From Bifidobacterium sp. ESL0732 (lineage in GTDB: Bacteria; Actinomycetota; Actinomycetes; Actinomycetales; Bifidobacteriaceae), in NCBI RefSeq assembly GCF_029395535.1, contig NZ_CP113920.1, positions 1,488,001-1,552,000 of the forward strand: a DNA stretch of 64,000 nt, given 5' to 3'. The position numbers were made by a program, and so were the translations under genes. The first letter of the stretch is position 1. Every line of letters begins with the position of its first letter. Shown here in pieces: positions 45,095 through 55,243 of this stretch. The notes under the pieces are model-generated. The model did not search any database. It was not told the DNA's origin and worked only from the letters and a program-made list of their open reading frames with translations.

Positions 45095-47557
45095 TCAGGT
45101 ATCGATCTTGGTGCGGTCGAAGTCGTCGGCGTTGTCGACGATGAACTGACGACGTGGAGGCACCTCGTCGCCCATCAATAGGGTGAAGATGCCGCTGGCG
45201 TCCTCGGCCTCCTCCATCGAGATGCGGCGCAGCATGCGGGTGCGAGGATCCATGGTGGTGTCGGCCAACTGGTCGGCGTCCATTTCGCCCAGGCCCTTGT
45301 AGCGCTGCACGTCGGGGTTGTAGGCGATGCCTTTCTTGTCGAGCTCGGCGAGCTTGCCTGCCAGTTCGTCGTCAGAATAGGTGTAGATGAACTCACCCTT
45401 GTGCTTGCCGGCCAACGCGATACGGTGCAGCGGCGGCACGGCGGCGTAAACGTGGCCGTGGGAAATAAGCGGGCGCATGAACCGGTAGAACAGCGTCAAG
45501 AGCAAGATACGAATATGCGCGCCGTCGACATCGGCATCGGTCATCATGATGACCTTGTCGTAACGGGTCTGCGTGACGTCGAAGTTGGCGCCGCTCCCCG
45601 CACCAATGACCTGGATGATCGCCGAGCATTCCTTATTGGCGAGAATCTGGGTCATACTGGCCTTCTGCACGTTCAGGATCTTGCCACGAATCGGCAGCAG
45701 CGCCTGGAATCCGGAGTTGCGAGCGGCCTTGGCGGTGCCGAGTGCGGAATCACCCTCGACGATGAACAGTTCGGCCACGTCGTCGTTGCCCGGCTGGCAG
45801 TCGGAAAGCTTGGCGGGCATGGAAGCGGATTCGAGCGCGTTCTTGCGGCGGGTGACCTCCTTGGTCTTGCGTGCCTGAATACGCGCGTGCATCTCGCCGA
45901 CAATCTTTTCCAAGACCCGTCCGGACTGCTCCTTGAAACCGCGACGGGACCCGTTGATCATCTCGCCGAACTGCTTGTCGGTCATCCTGGCGACGATTGG
46001 GCGCACCGGAGCCGTGCCAAGCACGTCCTTGGTCTGGCCCTGGAACTGCGGTTCGGCGATGCGCACGGTGACCACGGCGACGAGGCCGGCGAGGATATCG
46101 TCACGCTCGACCTTGTTTTTCGAGTCTTTGAGATTGACCTTGAGCTTGCGTGCGTTGGCTTCGACAGCCTTGCGCACCTGCTTGGTGATGCTTTGCAAGA
46201 AGCCGTCGACATGCATGCCACCGCCGGGGGTCTCCACGACGTTGACGAAACTGCGGATGGTGGTGTCGTAGCCGTTGACCCAGCGCAAGGCGATATTGAC
46301 CGAGCAGTCGCGTTTGATCTTTTCGGCGTGCAGGTCGCCGTCGGTGTCTACCGCCTGCGTTTCCTCGGTATAGGTGGCGTCGCCTGCGATGCTCCAGACC
46401 GTCGAGACCGGTTCGCCGTGGGAAAGGAAGTCAACGAAGTCCTTCACGCCGCCGGTGTGCAGGAATTCTTCGACACGCTTGTGGGGGCGTGCAGGGGCTC
46501 CGTCGGTTTCGATGTTCAGTGACGTGTTGGTTCCGGCATTGTTACCGTCATCGTCGTTTTGGGATTTATCCGATGGATTATCATCATCGGTCTGTGCGGT
46601 TTCGGACATGTCGTCAGCCGCGCGGGTCTCGTCATCATCTTGCGATAATTCAGCATCTCCGTCAGTTCCAATGTTTTCGAAACCGTCCGACGAAACCATC
46701 GAATCATTATCATCGTCGAACGCCGAAGCCAACGTAGGGGCTTCAGCAACCGCGGAAGCATCCGCATTTGCGCCACTACCGGCAACCGATTCCTCCGGCT
46801 GCGGCGTATCGACCTCGAACATATCGTCCACGGCCGCATCCCCGGTTTCGGGAATGTTCTCGTCGATGACCACGATTTTGAGGCCCGGTACCAGGAAGCT
46901 GGTCTGACGTACGCGGTCAATCAACTGCTCGTAGCTGAAACGGGCGGTATCGTTGAAAATCTCCGGGTCGGCCCAGTAACGGATACGAGTACCGGTGGTC
47001 TTGGGTGTCACCTTGCCGATGATTTCAAGCTCGGTGGGCTTGCCCTTGCGGGTCTTTTTGAATTTGTTGTCCGGCGAACGATGCTCGGCATCCGAATCGT
47101 CGTAAACACCGGGATGTCCCTGATGGAACGCCATATGGTAGGTCTTGCCGTTGCGGTCGACCTCGACATCCAAACGGGAACTCAAAGCGTTGACCACAGA
47201 GGAGCCGACGCCGTGCAAGCCACCGGAAGCGCCGTAGGAGGAATTACCGAATTTTGCGCCGGCGTGCAGCTTGGTGAGCACCACTTCGACACCGGTGAGC
47301 TTGGTTTTCTTTTCAACGTCCACAGGGATGCCACGGCCGTTGTCGGCAACTTCGATCGAACCGTCGGTGTGCAGTGTGACTACGATCTTGTCGCAGGCAC
47401 CGGCGAGCGCCTCGTCGACGGAATTATCGATAATCTCCCACAGGCAGTGCATAAGCCCCTGGCTATCGGTGGTGCCGATATACATGCCGGGACGCTTGCG
47501 TACGGCGTCAAGCCCTTCCAGCACGGACAGATTCTTGGCACTGTATTCCTCAACCAT
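45095..47557 (-). CDS. parE: DNA topoisomerase IV subunit B (ParE/GyrB type) with acidic insert
   Basis: The ATPase subunit of a type IIA topoisomerase. The GHKL ATP-binding motifs are at the N-terminus (EIIDNSVDEALAGACD, DNGRGIPVD, GLHGVGSSVVNALS). The TOPRIM motifs EGDSALGTAKAARN and DADVDGAHI follow. At 820 residues it is over 100 longer than most. The surplus is an Asp/Ser/Asn-rich acidic insert at about residues 250-350, between the ATPase and transducer parts, of unknown role. Gyrase B is not separable by motifs alone; pairing with the window's ParC-like subunit supports topoisomerase IV. Confidence 0.92.
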   Translation of the reverse strand: MVEEYSAKNLSVLEGLDAVRKRPGMYIGTTDSQGLMHCLWEIIDNSVDEALAGACDKIVVTLHTDGSIEVADNGRGIPVDVEKKTKLTGVEVVLTKLHAGAKFGNSSYGASGGLHGVGSSVVNALSSRLDVEVDRNGKTYHMAFHQGHPGVYDDSDAEHRSPDNKFKKTRKGKPTELEIIGKVTPKTTGTRIRYWADPEIFNDTARFSYEQLIDRVRQTSFLVPGLKIVVIDENIPETGDAAVDDMFEVDTPQPEESVAGSGANADASAVAEAPTLASAFDDDNDSMVSSDGFENIGTDGDAELSQDDDETRAADDMSETAQTDDDNPSDKSQNDDDGNNAGTNTSLNIETDGAPARPHKRVEEFLHTGGVKDFVDFLSHGEPVSTVWSIAGDATYTEETQAVDTDGDLHAEKIKRDCSVNIALRWVNGYDTTIRSFVNVVETPGGGMHVDGFLQSITKQVRKAVEANARKLKVNLKDSKNKVERDDILAGLVAVVTVRIAEPQFQGQTKDVLGTAPVRPIVARMTDKQFGEMINGSRRGFKEQSGRVLEKIVGEMHARIQARKTKEVTRRKNALESASMPAKLSDCQPGNDDVAELFIVEGDSALGTAKAARNSGFQALLPIRGKILNVQKASMTQILANKECSAIIQVIGAGSGANFDVTQTRYDKVIMMTDADVDGAHIRILLLTLFYRFMRPLISHGHVYAAVPPLHRIALAGKHKGEFIYTYSDDELAGKLAELDKKGIAYNPDVQRYKGLGEMDADQLADTTMDPRTRMLRRISMEEAEDASGIFTLLMGDEVPPRRQFIVDNADDFDRTKIDT

Positions 47558-47772
47558 TCGCTTCTATACCTACCTTACCAACGACTATCAGGCTTTGGGC
47601 CACGAATTATCACCATACCCAACAGCCTCGCCAACGCCGTGCTTAAAGTCTAAAAGGCCAGCGAAGAATCTGAAATTTTGTCGGTTGTTTTACATACCAC
47701 AATTGACCCGACACAAATCGGGTATTAAAACAATCAGATCCGTTCACTGTGAAATTTATCAGATACGGGAAA

Positions 47773-47794
47773 CCCGCCGCACAAAAGCGGCGGG
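47773..47794 (-). terminator. Terminator after sigA
   Basis: 8-bp GC arms CCCGCCGC (47773-47780) and GCGGCGGG (47787-47794), 6-base loop, followed on the minus strand by TTTCCC. It lies 12 bases after the sigA stop. Confidence 0.8.
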
Positions 47795-47805
47795 CACCAA
47801 AAAAC

Positions 47806-49272
47806 TCACTGATCCAAGAAATCACGCAGTGTCTGCGAACGAGACGGGTGGCGCAACTTCGACATGGTCTTGGACTCGATCTGACGAATGCGCTCACGGG
47901 TCACTCCGTAGACACGACCGATGTCGTCAAGCGTCTTAGGCTGTCCGTCTTCAAGACCATAACGCATCTTGATGACGCCGGCTTCACGGGGGGAAAGCGT
48001 CTCGAGCACCTGCTTAAACTGCTCCTGCAGCAGGGAGAAGGCCACGGCCTCGGAAGGCGCGATCGCATCTGTGTCTTCAATCAGGTCGCCGAACTCGGAA
48101 TCGCCGTCCTCACCGAGCGGGGTATGCAGCGAAATCGGCTCTCGGCCGTACTTCTGCACTTCCTGCACCTTCTCGACGGGCATATCGAGCTCGCGGGCCA
48201 GTTCGTCAGGCGTGGGCTCGCGGCCCAGATCCTGCAGCATCTGGCGCTGGACGCGCGAAAGCTTGTTGATGACCTCGACCATGTGGACGGGCACGCGAAT
48301 CGTGCGGGCCTGGTCAGCCATGGCGCGAGTGATGGCCTGGCGAATCCACCAGGTGGCGTACGTGGAGAACTTGAAGCCCTTCTTCCAGTCGAACTTCTCG
48401 ACGGCGCGAATGAGGCCCAAGTTACCTTCCTGAATCAAATCGAGAAAAAGCATGCCACGGCCGGTGTAGCGCTTGGCTAGGGAGACGACCAGACGAAGGT
48501 TGGCTTCCAGGAGATGATCCTTGGCCTTCTTGCCGTCGTTCGCCGCCCACTTGAGTTCGCGCTTGCGTTTGAAGTCCATGCCGTCACCCTGGGTGTCGAG
48601 CAGATGCTGGGCATAGAGACCGGCCTCGATGCGTTCGGAAAGATCGACTTCCTGCTCTGCATTCAGCAGGCTCACGCGGCCAATCTGCTTCAGATAGTCC
48701 TTAACGGGATCGGCGGTGGCACCAGCGGCGACCACGCGGCGTTTCGGGTTGCCGGAAGGCGTCAGATTGTCATCGTCGTCGTCATTGTTGCTGACGACGA
48801 ATGCACCTTTGGCTTTCGGCAGCTCTGCGGCCTTGCGATGGGAAGCCGCACTGTCGTCGCTCTCGTCGTCTTCATCGTCATCAGGCTCGGAATTCTCATC
48901 CTCGTCTTCGTCATCATCAGGCAAAGTGGAGGAATCATCCGACAAATCGTCGAAATCCTCGTCTTCGTCGACTTCCCCAACGTCGTCGACATCTTCGAGG
49001 TCGGCGTCCTGAAGGTCTTCATCGTCTGAAATATCCTCAGAATTCTCGTCGATCTCACCAGCATCGACTTTTCCCGCGGTTATTTGTTCATCTTTCTTCG
49101 ACTTTTTCGACGTCTTTTTTACAGCAGTGGTTTTCTTCGCTTTTTTCGTTCTGGCCGTCGCCTTTTGCGTTGCACCTGAAGAAGACGAACGGGTGGCCTT
49201 CGACTTACGAGTAACCTTGCTATCCTCGCTTTGCTCAGACTCTACGGTTGTTGCCTGTTCCTTCTTGGCCAA
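47806..49272 (-). CDS. sigA: Principal RNA polymerase sigma factor (SigA/RpoD)
   Basis: The housekeeping sigma70 subunit. The C-terminal 310 residues carry region 2 ([27 protein letters not shown] and [24 protein letters not shown]), region 3 and region 4 with the helix-turn-helix [20 protein letters not shown]. The 488-residue protein has a long N-terminus, first Lys/Thr-rich, then very Asp/Glu-rich (about residues 60-150). The start is a TTG (LAKKEQATT), chosen because GAGGAGG lies 6 bases upstream; the longer frame lacks support. A terminator follows. Confidence 0.96.
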   Translation of the reverse strand: MAKKEQATTVESEQSEDSKVTRKSKATRSSSSGATQKATARTKKAKKTTAVKKTSKKSKKDEQITAGKVDAGEIDENSEDISDDEDLQDADLEDVDDVGEVDEDEDFDDLSDDSSTLPDDDEDEDENSEPDDDEDDESDDSAASHRKAAELPKAKGAFVVSNNDDDDDNLTPSGNPKRRVVAAGATADPVKDYLKQIGRVSLLNAEQEVDLSERIEAGLYAQHLLDTQGDGMDFKRKRELKWAANDGKKAKDHLLEANLRLVVSLAKRYTGRGMLFLDLIQEGNLGLIRAVEKFDWKKGFKFSTYATWWIRQAITRAMADQARTIRVPVHMVEVINKLSRVQRQMLQDLGREPTPDELARELDMPVEKVQEVQKYGREPISLHTPLGEDGDSEFGDLIEDTDAIAPSEAVAFSLLQEQFKQVLETLSPREAGVIKMRYGLEDGQPKTLDDIGRVYGVTRERIRQIESKTMSKLRHPSRSQTLRDFLDQ

Positions 49273-49495
49273 ACGTACCCTCCTCAAGTGAATGATAATT
49301 ATTCCCACGCTTACAAGACAGCGTGAATCCACCACATTACAAAACCTGTGACTATAGAAGTCAACCATCAAACAAGGACGATTATTCCCATTGTCAGCGA
49401 ATGACTCCATCAAAGAACAATGAAATGCCTATTGAAAAATTTTCAAAGTCCCAATCTGGCACTCAGACGAGACCAAAGAACGACTTTCCGGTTTT

Positions 49496-50473
49496 TCACA
49501 TTTGCCAGGCGGGACGCAAACCTTGATTTATCGCAGAGCAAATAATGCGTGCAAGTGTACATTGCTCATCCAAGCACAGTGCCTCACATGCATAGTCGAG
49601 CGCATCATCGCTGCCCAGCCACCATGACCCGTACGCCGCAACAGTCAACGGCTGCACCTCGAAACGACCGCAAACCAGTCTCGCCATATCGACAAGCATA
49701 TCGATTCCACAAGTGCAACGTTCAAGATCCGGTGAGGCGTCGGCATCGTTGAAGGCAGCGTCCAACAGTCGATAAAGACGGATGACGTTGCCCGGCTCGT
49801 GGGGTTCGGCCGCCAAATCGAGCATTGCCTTGACGCCGATCTTTGCACTCTTCGCCCCGACCAATGACATAATCAGTGCATCACGCGGTGAAAGCATATC
49901 CGCCATAGCCACGCAGATCGCCAGCGCATGGGATTGCGACATACTGTGGACATGATTGCACAGATTCTCATTCCATTCGCAAAACGGCTCATTGAGCCAC
50001 TCACGGTTCGCTTTTGCAATGCCTTTCTCCATTTTGTATTCTTGCAATCGTTGTGCCAAGGCTTCCAATTGCGGGTCTTGGACCTCATGGGGTTCTTGCG
50101 ACTTTTCGCTTTCTTCTCCAAAATCTTCGCTGGTGCCGGCGGCTTGAGAGGCATGCTCTGCTATCGCGGCGTTGATGGCCTGCTCATTGACGACGTCCAG
50201 ATTGGTGTCCTTGTCAAACCGGTCTCGTTGGTCTCGGTTCGGATTTTGTGCTTGTTTCTTATCGCGTCTTGGTGCCGCTACATGTATCGGCATATCGGCC
50301 ATCGTGCGTTTCCGAGGCTGGGCCGCCCCCGTGTTTCTGAGCGCTGGACCATGGCCAGCAGTCGGTTTCCTACGACTGTCGGCCACATGCGTCGAGCGCG
50401 ACCCCGAAGGCTTTGTTGCCGGATGAGGTTGCCGAGTCTTGCCGTTCGACTTCGTTGATATGTTTTTTGCCAT
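49496..50473 (-). CDS. DUF4192-family protein
   Basis: A 325-residue actinobacterial protein of unknown function. The C-terminal half shows the family pattern (LAICVAMADMLSPRDALIMSL, then LTVAAYGSWWLGSDDALDYACEALCLDEQCTLARII). The first 140 residues are polar, Lys/Arg- and Gln-rich and probably disordered. AAAGGAG lies 5 bases before the ATG at 50473. It is divergent from the polyprenyl synthase gene, with about 200 bases between. Confidence 0.75.
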   Translation of the reverse strand: MAKNISTKSNGKTRQPHPATKPSGSRSTHVADSRRKPTAGHGPALRNTGAAQPRKRTMADMPIHVAAPRRDKKQAQNPNRDQRDRFDKDTNLDVVNEQAINAAIAEHASQAAGTSEDFGEESEKSQEPHEVQDPQLEALAQRLQEYKMEKGIAKANREWLNEPFCEWNENLCNHVHSMSQSHALAICVAMADMLSPRDALIMSLVGAKSAKIGVKAMLDLAAEPHEPGNVIRLYRLLDAAFNDADASPDLERCTCGIDMLVDMARLVCGRFEVQPLTVAAYGSWWLGSDDALDYACEALCLDEQCTLARIICSAINQGLRPAWQM

Positions 50474-50675
50474 AGTCACTCCTTTGTTATTTCTTGTCTA
50501 AGTTCCGTCTTTGCCGGCAGTCGCGGGAAACGGATAAAACATCTTGTCCAATTCACTATGGCACATTTTGCCTCTTTTCCGTGCTGATTTCGGCCACTGT
50601 GGTCGAATGCTCATAAGCGTTGGAAATCCGCCATTCTTTTGCTCTATACTGCGATGTGAATAATCAAGTAGGCTG

Positions 50676-51884
50676 ATGTGGATAATCTTGGGACTTATGC
50701 AAGCAAGTGTGGATAACCATGTCATCGACCGACGTATCACCGAACTGTGCGAGAGATGGATGCGCGTCAATGGACACCATGAAGTGGCGATGAATCTCAA
50801 CCCGACCTTGCAAGCGGTTTTCAACGAAGGCCTGGCCGCCAATCGTGGCGGCAAACGGCTTCGAGCGCTGCTCGCCTTGGCCGCGTTCAAAGCCTATGAA
50901 GTTTCGACATCCTCAAGGTCCGACGGCAATGACAGGACTTGCACAACTCCGAGCCATAGAAAACCTGCAAATACAATTCATTCCAAAGATTCCAGCCAAA
51001 CTCACCCAACGATTCAAAACGTTCCCGATACCATGCTCGACTTGGCCTGTGCCATCGAAATCTACCAGACCAGCGCATTGATCCATGACGACATCATCGA
51101 TGATTCACCACTGCGCCGAGGCCGACCCAGCGCCCACGTCGTTTTGAGACAGAAAAACGCGCCAGACAATTTCGGAACTGGGCTGGCACTGATGCTCGGC
51201 AACATGCTCGCCACCGCCTCGGCGGATATCGCCTCATTAGCCTTAGAAGACCATGTATTGCAATATGCTGACGCCAATCTGCATACGTTTCTTGACATGC
51301 AACGAGCCGTCGAAATCGGACAGACGCTGGATCTGAGCGCAGAGACCATCAGTCTCGACGAACCTGACGAACTCATCAACTCCTCACTCAACGTCTTTGC
51401 CTGGAAAACGGCAAGCTACACCACCATCGCACCGCTCGAGCTCGGACTCTGTGCGGCAGGGATGGCCCCAGAAACCGCACATCAGGCCGCATACGACATC
51501 GGGCTGCCGCTTGGGGTCGCGTTCCAGCTCACCGACGACTTGCTCGATGTCATCGGTACATCGCAATCCACCGGCAAGCCCGTCGGCGGGGACATCCGCG
51601 AAGGCAAGCACACCGTTCTGCTCGCCGACGCACTGCAATCAGCTGACGAAACGGACAGGCAGACTCTCATTGAGATATACCGTCAACCCGCCAGAAGCAG
51701 CGCTGACGTGCATACTGCACTCAGTCTTTTCGCGTCAACCGGTGCTATCAATCGGTCACGCAAACGTATCCGTGACCGGTGGAAGCAAACGCAGGCAGCA
51801 ATCGTTACCACGGATTTGACACCAGAAAGCCGCACGGCGCTGACGGCATCCTGCGCACAATTCATCCCCGATGCACTGAGGTAA
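50676..51884 (+). CDS. Polyprenyl diphosphate synthase
   Basis: An isoprenoid chain elongating enzyme (farnesyl/geranylgeranyl class) making lipid carrier or quinone side-chain precursors. The 402-residue protein has both aspartate-rich motifs, DDIIDDSPLRRGRPSAH and LTDDLLDVIG. The chain-length class cannot be called by eye. A Ser/Thr/His-rich insert of about 40 residues (residues 70-115) before the first motif is unusual. An alternative ATG exists at 50697; neither has a good ribosome binding site. It precedes the kinase gene on the same strand by about 100 bases. Confidence 0.9.
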   Translation: MWIILGLMQASVDNHVIDRRITELCERWMRVNGHHEVAMNLNPTLQAVFNEGLAANRGGKRLRALLALAAFKAYEVSTSSRSDGNDRTCTTPSHRKPANTIHSKDSSQTHPTIQNVPDTMLDLACAIEIYQTSALIHDDIIDDSPLRRGRPSAHVVLRQKNAPDNFGTGLALMLGNMLATASADIASLALEDHVLQYADANLHTFLDMQRAVEIGQTLDLSAETISLDEPDELINSSLNVFAWKTASYTTIAPLELGLCAAGMAPETAHQAAYDIGLPLGVAFQLTDDLLDVIGTSQSTGKPVGGDIREGKHTVLLADALQSADETDRQTLIEIYRQPARSSADVHTALSLFASTGAINRSRKRIRDRWKQTQAAIVTTDLTPESRTALTASCAQFIPDALR

Positions 51885-51983
51885 TCCGCACTCCTCCCAT
51901 TTCGCCGGGATCCTTCCCGTACCTTGCGGCATGTAATATTGAGACATTCGTACCCACCAGTAGCCAAGGAACACAACCAAGTC

Positions 51984-54452
51984 ATGAGCGAAGCCGAAAA
52001 CGAGCCGCAAACCCAGCTGATCGACGGGCGCTATCGCGTCCTGGGCCCGATTGCGGACGGCGGCATGGCTACGGTCTACAAGGCCAAGGACGAACGGCTC
52101 GAACGCGTGGTGGCTATCAAGGTGATGCACACGCAGCTGGCCCAAGGACCGCACCGCGACCAGTTCGTCGCCCGTTTCCATCGCGAGGCCCGCAGTGCCG
52201 CGGCCATCAGCAATCCGCATATCGTTCAGGTCTACGATTCCGGAACGGCCGGCGGACGCGACTATCTGGTGATGGAATACGTGCACGGCGTCAACCTCCG
52301 CCATGAAATGAACGAGCGCGGCACCTTCAGCGTCCACGAAACGGTACGCATCATTTCCCAGACGCTCGACGGGCTGGCAAGCGCACATCGTGCCGGCGTA
52401 GTGCACCGCGATATCAAGCCCGAGAACATTTTGCTCAACGACCGTGGACGCGTGCAGATCACCGATTTCGGGCTGGCCAAGGCGATGAGCGAAGCCACGC
52501 TTTCGACCACCGGCATGCTCTTGGGCACGGCGGCATATCTGGCTCCGGAGATGATCGAAAACAACATCGCTACACCGCAGGGCGACCTTTATTCCGTTGG
52601 TATCATGGCTTGGGAGATGTTGGCCGGGCAAGTGCCGTTCACTTCAGACAACCCGGTGACGATGGTCTTCAAACACGTCCATGAAGACGTGCCTGCACTC
52701 GAAACCGTCTGTCCTGGCATTGACCCTTCGATTTCCGGCTTTGTCAGCCATCTGACGGCACGGTCTGTTGAAGACCGCCCCATCGATGCCGCGGCCGCAC
52801 TGCAGGAACTCAAAGCGCTGAGCTCGCGGATCGGTGTCGACGGCTGGCAATATCGCTATGTTCCGCAAGATGAAAAAATCGAAGCCAAAGCGAAAGGAGC
52901 CACTTCCCCACTGGTTGGCACCGCCGTACCGCTGGCTGACGCTGCTGTGAGCACCGCACCTTCCCGCGTCGCTCACAACGAAGCCGGAGACACCGCTTCA
53001 TATGCGGCTAATCCGGCAAGTGAGGCGGCCGACTATCAAACCAAGGTTCCAGCGCCGCCTGCTCCCACTACCAGCACAAGCGCAATACGTTCAAACGCGT
53101 CACAGCCCAACGCACCATCGGCAGCGTCCTCGATATACGAACCTTCCAATGCTCCGGATACTTCGAGTATTTCGAGCACTTCCAACGGTTTCGCCACTCG
53201 CGAGCCTTCATCGGATACGGCGACTTCTGCCGCCGGCACATCTCCATTCGGGGCGACACAGGCCCTGCCGTCAAACAGCACTTACGAACGCCAATCCGCG
53301 CCCAACGCGGCCACACAGGCCATCAACGGACGGACGTTGGCAAATGATGGCACGGCCGCAGTGAACAATCCGACCATAACCATCGGACTGATGGATGCGC
53401 CGACCGATGAACAAGTCAAGGATTTGGCTGGCGATAATCCCACCACCAAGACCAAGTCCCAAAAGCGATCAAAACTGCGCAAGCCGGTGGTCATTACCAC
53501 CATCATCCTGGCGCTTTTGGCCGTGCTCGCAGCCTGCGGCATAGCATGGTGGTATTTCCTCGGACCTGGAAGCTATTACAGCGTGCCCAAGCCTGAAGAT
53601 CTGAACTGCTCGGAAAACAGTGTGTGCCGTATCACCGATGTCAAATGGAAACCGTACGAAAGCACCCTTAAAGTGGCCGGGGTTCCTTACGAGGTCTCTG
53701 AGCAATTTAGCGACAAGGTGGACAAGGGCTCTGTGATCTCCACCGATCCCGGCAACGTGGGAGGCCACGTGAGCAAGCGCACCAAGGCAACGCTCAAGGT
53801 GGTCGTCTCCAAGGGCATCAGGCACGTCACCATTCCCAAGGACATCCTCGATCCGTCGAGCGCCGACGGCAAAAAACCGATGGAAGCGCTCTCCCAGGCC
53901 GGTTTCACCAATATCGTCCATGTGGAAAGCAAGGACGAATACTCCGAAGACCTCCCTGCGGGAGCTGCGAAATCCGTTTCCCCCAAACCCGGAACGACCA
54001 TCGCCCACAACAGCAAGGTGACGCTGGTCCTTTCCAAAGGACCGATGCCGGTGAGTATGCCTGACGTGATCGGGCGTTCGAAGGACGACGCACAGGCGGC
54101 GTTCAATGATGCTAAGCTCAAGCCGAACTACACCGAAGCGTTCAATGATTCGGTGCCTGCCGGTTCCATCGTCTCCACTTCGCTTAAGGCCGGCACGCAA
54201 ATGCATTGGGGCGACAAAGTCGACGTTGTGGTCTCCAAAGGGCCAGAGACAGTGACCATTCCTGATGTGCGCGGCAAAAACGAAGGCGACGCACAGAAAA
54301 CGTTGGAGGCTTTGGGCCTGAAAGTCAAAATTTCGGCGCCTCTGGGCGACCTCACCCATCAGGTTCGTTTCCAGTCACCCGACCCGGGAGCGCAGATTCG
54401 CGTGCGCGGCAACGACGGCAATCCCACCGTCGTCACGCTTACCGTGGTCTAA
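51984..54452 (+). CDS. Transmembrane Ser/Thr protein kinase with PASTA domains (PknB-like)
   Basis: It is a membrane kinase that senses cell-wall precursors in Gram-positive bacteria. The 823-residue protein has a kinase domain with Lys46 (AIKVM), HRD at 141-143, DFG at 161-163 and the APE-type YLAPEM. A Ser/Thr/Ala-rich juxtamembrane linker of about 190 residues is followed by a transmembrane helix near 500-524 and four PASTA-like repeats. The ATG at 51984 was chosen; about 20 residues upstream look non-coding. It is separated by only 99 bases from the polyprenyl synthase. It is not beside FtsW/PBP genes, unlike many pknB genes. Confidence 0.94.
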   Translation: MSEAENEPQTQLIDGRYRVLGPIADGGMATVYKAKDERLERVVAIKVMHTQLAQGPHRDQFVARFHREARSAAAISNPHIVQVYDSGTAGGRDYLVMEYVHGVNLRHEMNERGTFSVHETVRIISQTLDGLASAHRAGVVHRDIKPENILLNDRGRVQITDFGLAKAMSEATLSTTGMLLGTAAYLAPEMIENNIATPQGDLYSVGIMAWEMLAGQVPFTSDNPVTMVFKHVHEDVPALETVCPGIDPSISGFVSHLTARSVEDRPIDAAAALQELKALSSRIGVDGWQYRYVPQDEKIEAKAKGATSPLVGTAVPLADAAVSTAPSRVAHNEAGDTASYAANPASEAADYQTKVPAPPAPTTSTSAIRSNASQPNAPSAASSIYEPSNAPDTSSISSTSNGFATREPSSDTATSAAGTSPFGATQALPSNSTYERQSAPNAATQAINGRTLANDGTAAVNNPTITIGLMDAPTDEQVKDLAGDNPTTKTKSQKRSKLRKPVVITTIILALLAVLAACGIAWWYFLGPGSYYSVPKPEDLNCSENSVCRITDVKWKPYESTLKVAGVPYEVSEQFSDKVDKGSVISTDPGNVGGHVSKRTKATLKVVVSKGIRHVTIPKDILDPSSADGKKPMEALSQAGFTNIVHVESKDEYSEDLPAGAAKSVSPKPGTTIAHNSKVTLVLSKGPMPVSMPDVIGRSKDDAQAAFNDAKLKPNYTEAFNDSVPAGSIVSTSLKAGTQMHWGDKVDVVVSKGPETVTIPDVRGKNEGDAQKTLEALGLKVKISAPLGDLTHQVRFQSPDPGAQIRVRGNDGNPTVVTLTVV

Positions 54453-54456
54453 AGGA

Positions 54457-55158
54457 TTATTTCGGCTGGTCGGCTTCTTGCACCTTTTTCATCCTCGCCT
54501 TGACGGTTTGAGCGTATTCGTCGACGTATTCCTGGCCACTGAGTTTGTCGATTTCGGCCATGACATGGTCGGTCAGCTCACGCAGCTCTTCGTGGGTGAT
54601 GGTGTCGGGATCGACTTTCTTGACGGCAATCGGCTTGCCGTAAACCACCTTGGTATGCCCCGAGCTGGGGATGACCTGGCCGGGCATCTGAATCTTCCTG
54701 CTGCCAATGACGGCAGTGGGAATGATGCTGCAACCGGTTTCCAAGGCCAGCTTGGCCGCTCCGGTATGGCCGCGATACAGCCTTCCATCAGGGCTGCGCG
54801 TGCCCTCCACATGAATGCCGAAAAGATGCCCATCCTCGATGATCTCGCGGGCATGGGCCAACGCTCCGAGCGATTTAGAACCGCCGGAACGGTCCACCGG
54901 GAAGACGCCGACAGAGGTGAACCACCATTTGATAAATTTGCCTTTGATGCCTTTGCCTTCGAAATACTCGGCTTTGCCCATGAAATGAATCATGCGCGGG
55001 CTCGTCAGAGGAATCAGCGCATCGTCGATGACGGCCAGATGATTCGAGGCGATGATGCCGCCACCGGTTTTGGGGATGTTCTCGACGCCGACACCCGTCG
55101 GGTGCATGCGCCACCGGGCAATCGGGCCAAGTCCTTTGACAAAGAACCAATAGAGCAC
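54457..55158 (-). CDS. 1-acyl-sn-glycerol-3-phosphate acyltransferase (PlsC-like)
   Basis: It acylates lysophosphatidic acid in phospholipid synthesis. The 233-residue protein has the NHxxxxD acyltransferase motif as NHLAVIDD and the glycerol-phosphate motif HVEGTRSPDG. A hydrophobic N-terminal stretch (MLYWFFVKGLG) may anchor it to the membrane. The start is a GTG at 55158 preceded by GGGAGGGAAGAG. It is convergent with the kinase gene, with only 4 bases between the stops, and divergent from the small membrane protein gene. Confidence 0.92.
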   Translation of the reverse strand: MLYWFFVKGLGPIARWRMHPTGVGVENIPKTGGGIIASNHLAVIDDALIPLTSPRMIHFMGKAEYFEGKGIKGKFIKWWFTSVGVFPVDRSGGSKSLGALAHAREIIEDGHLFGIHVEGTRSPDGRLYRGHTGAAKLALETGCSIIPTAVIGSRKIQMPGQVIPSSGHTKVVYGKPIAVKKVDPDTITHEELRELTDHVMAEIDKLSGQEYVDEYAQTVKARMKKVQEADQPK

Positions 55159-55243
55159 GAGCTCTTCCCTCCCTGGTTCGTGCAGGTCTCACAGGCGCGC
55201 ACGTACCGCACAATTGGCCGACCGCTGGGTTAGAGTGGTCGGT

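Noticed and set aside
45401..46522. 373-codon open frame opposite parE
   Set aside because: Shadow of parE; no independent evidence.
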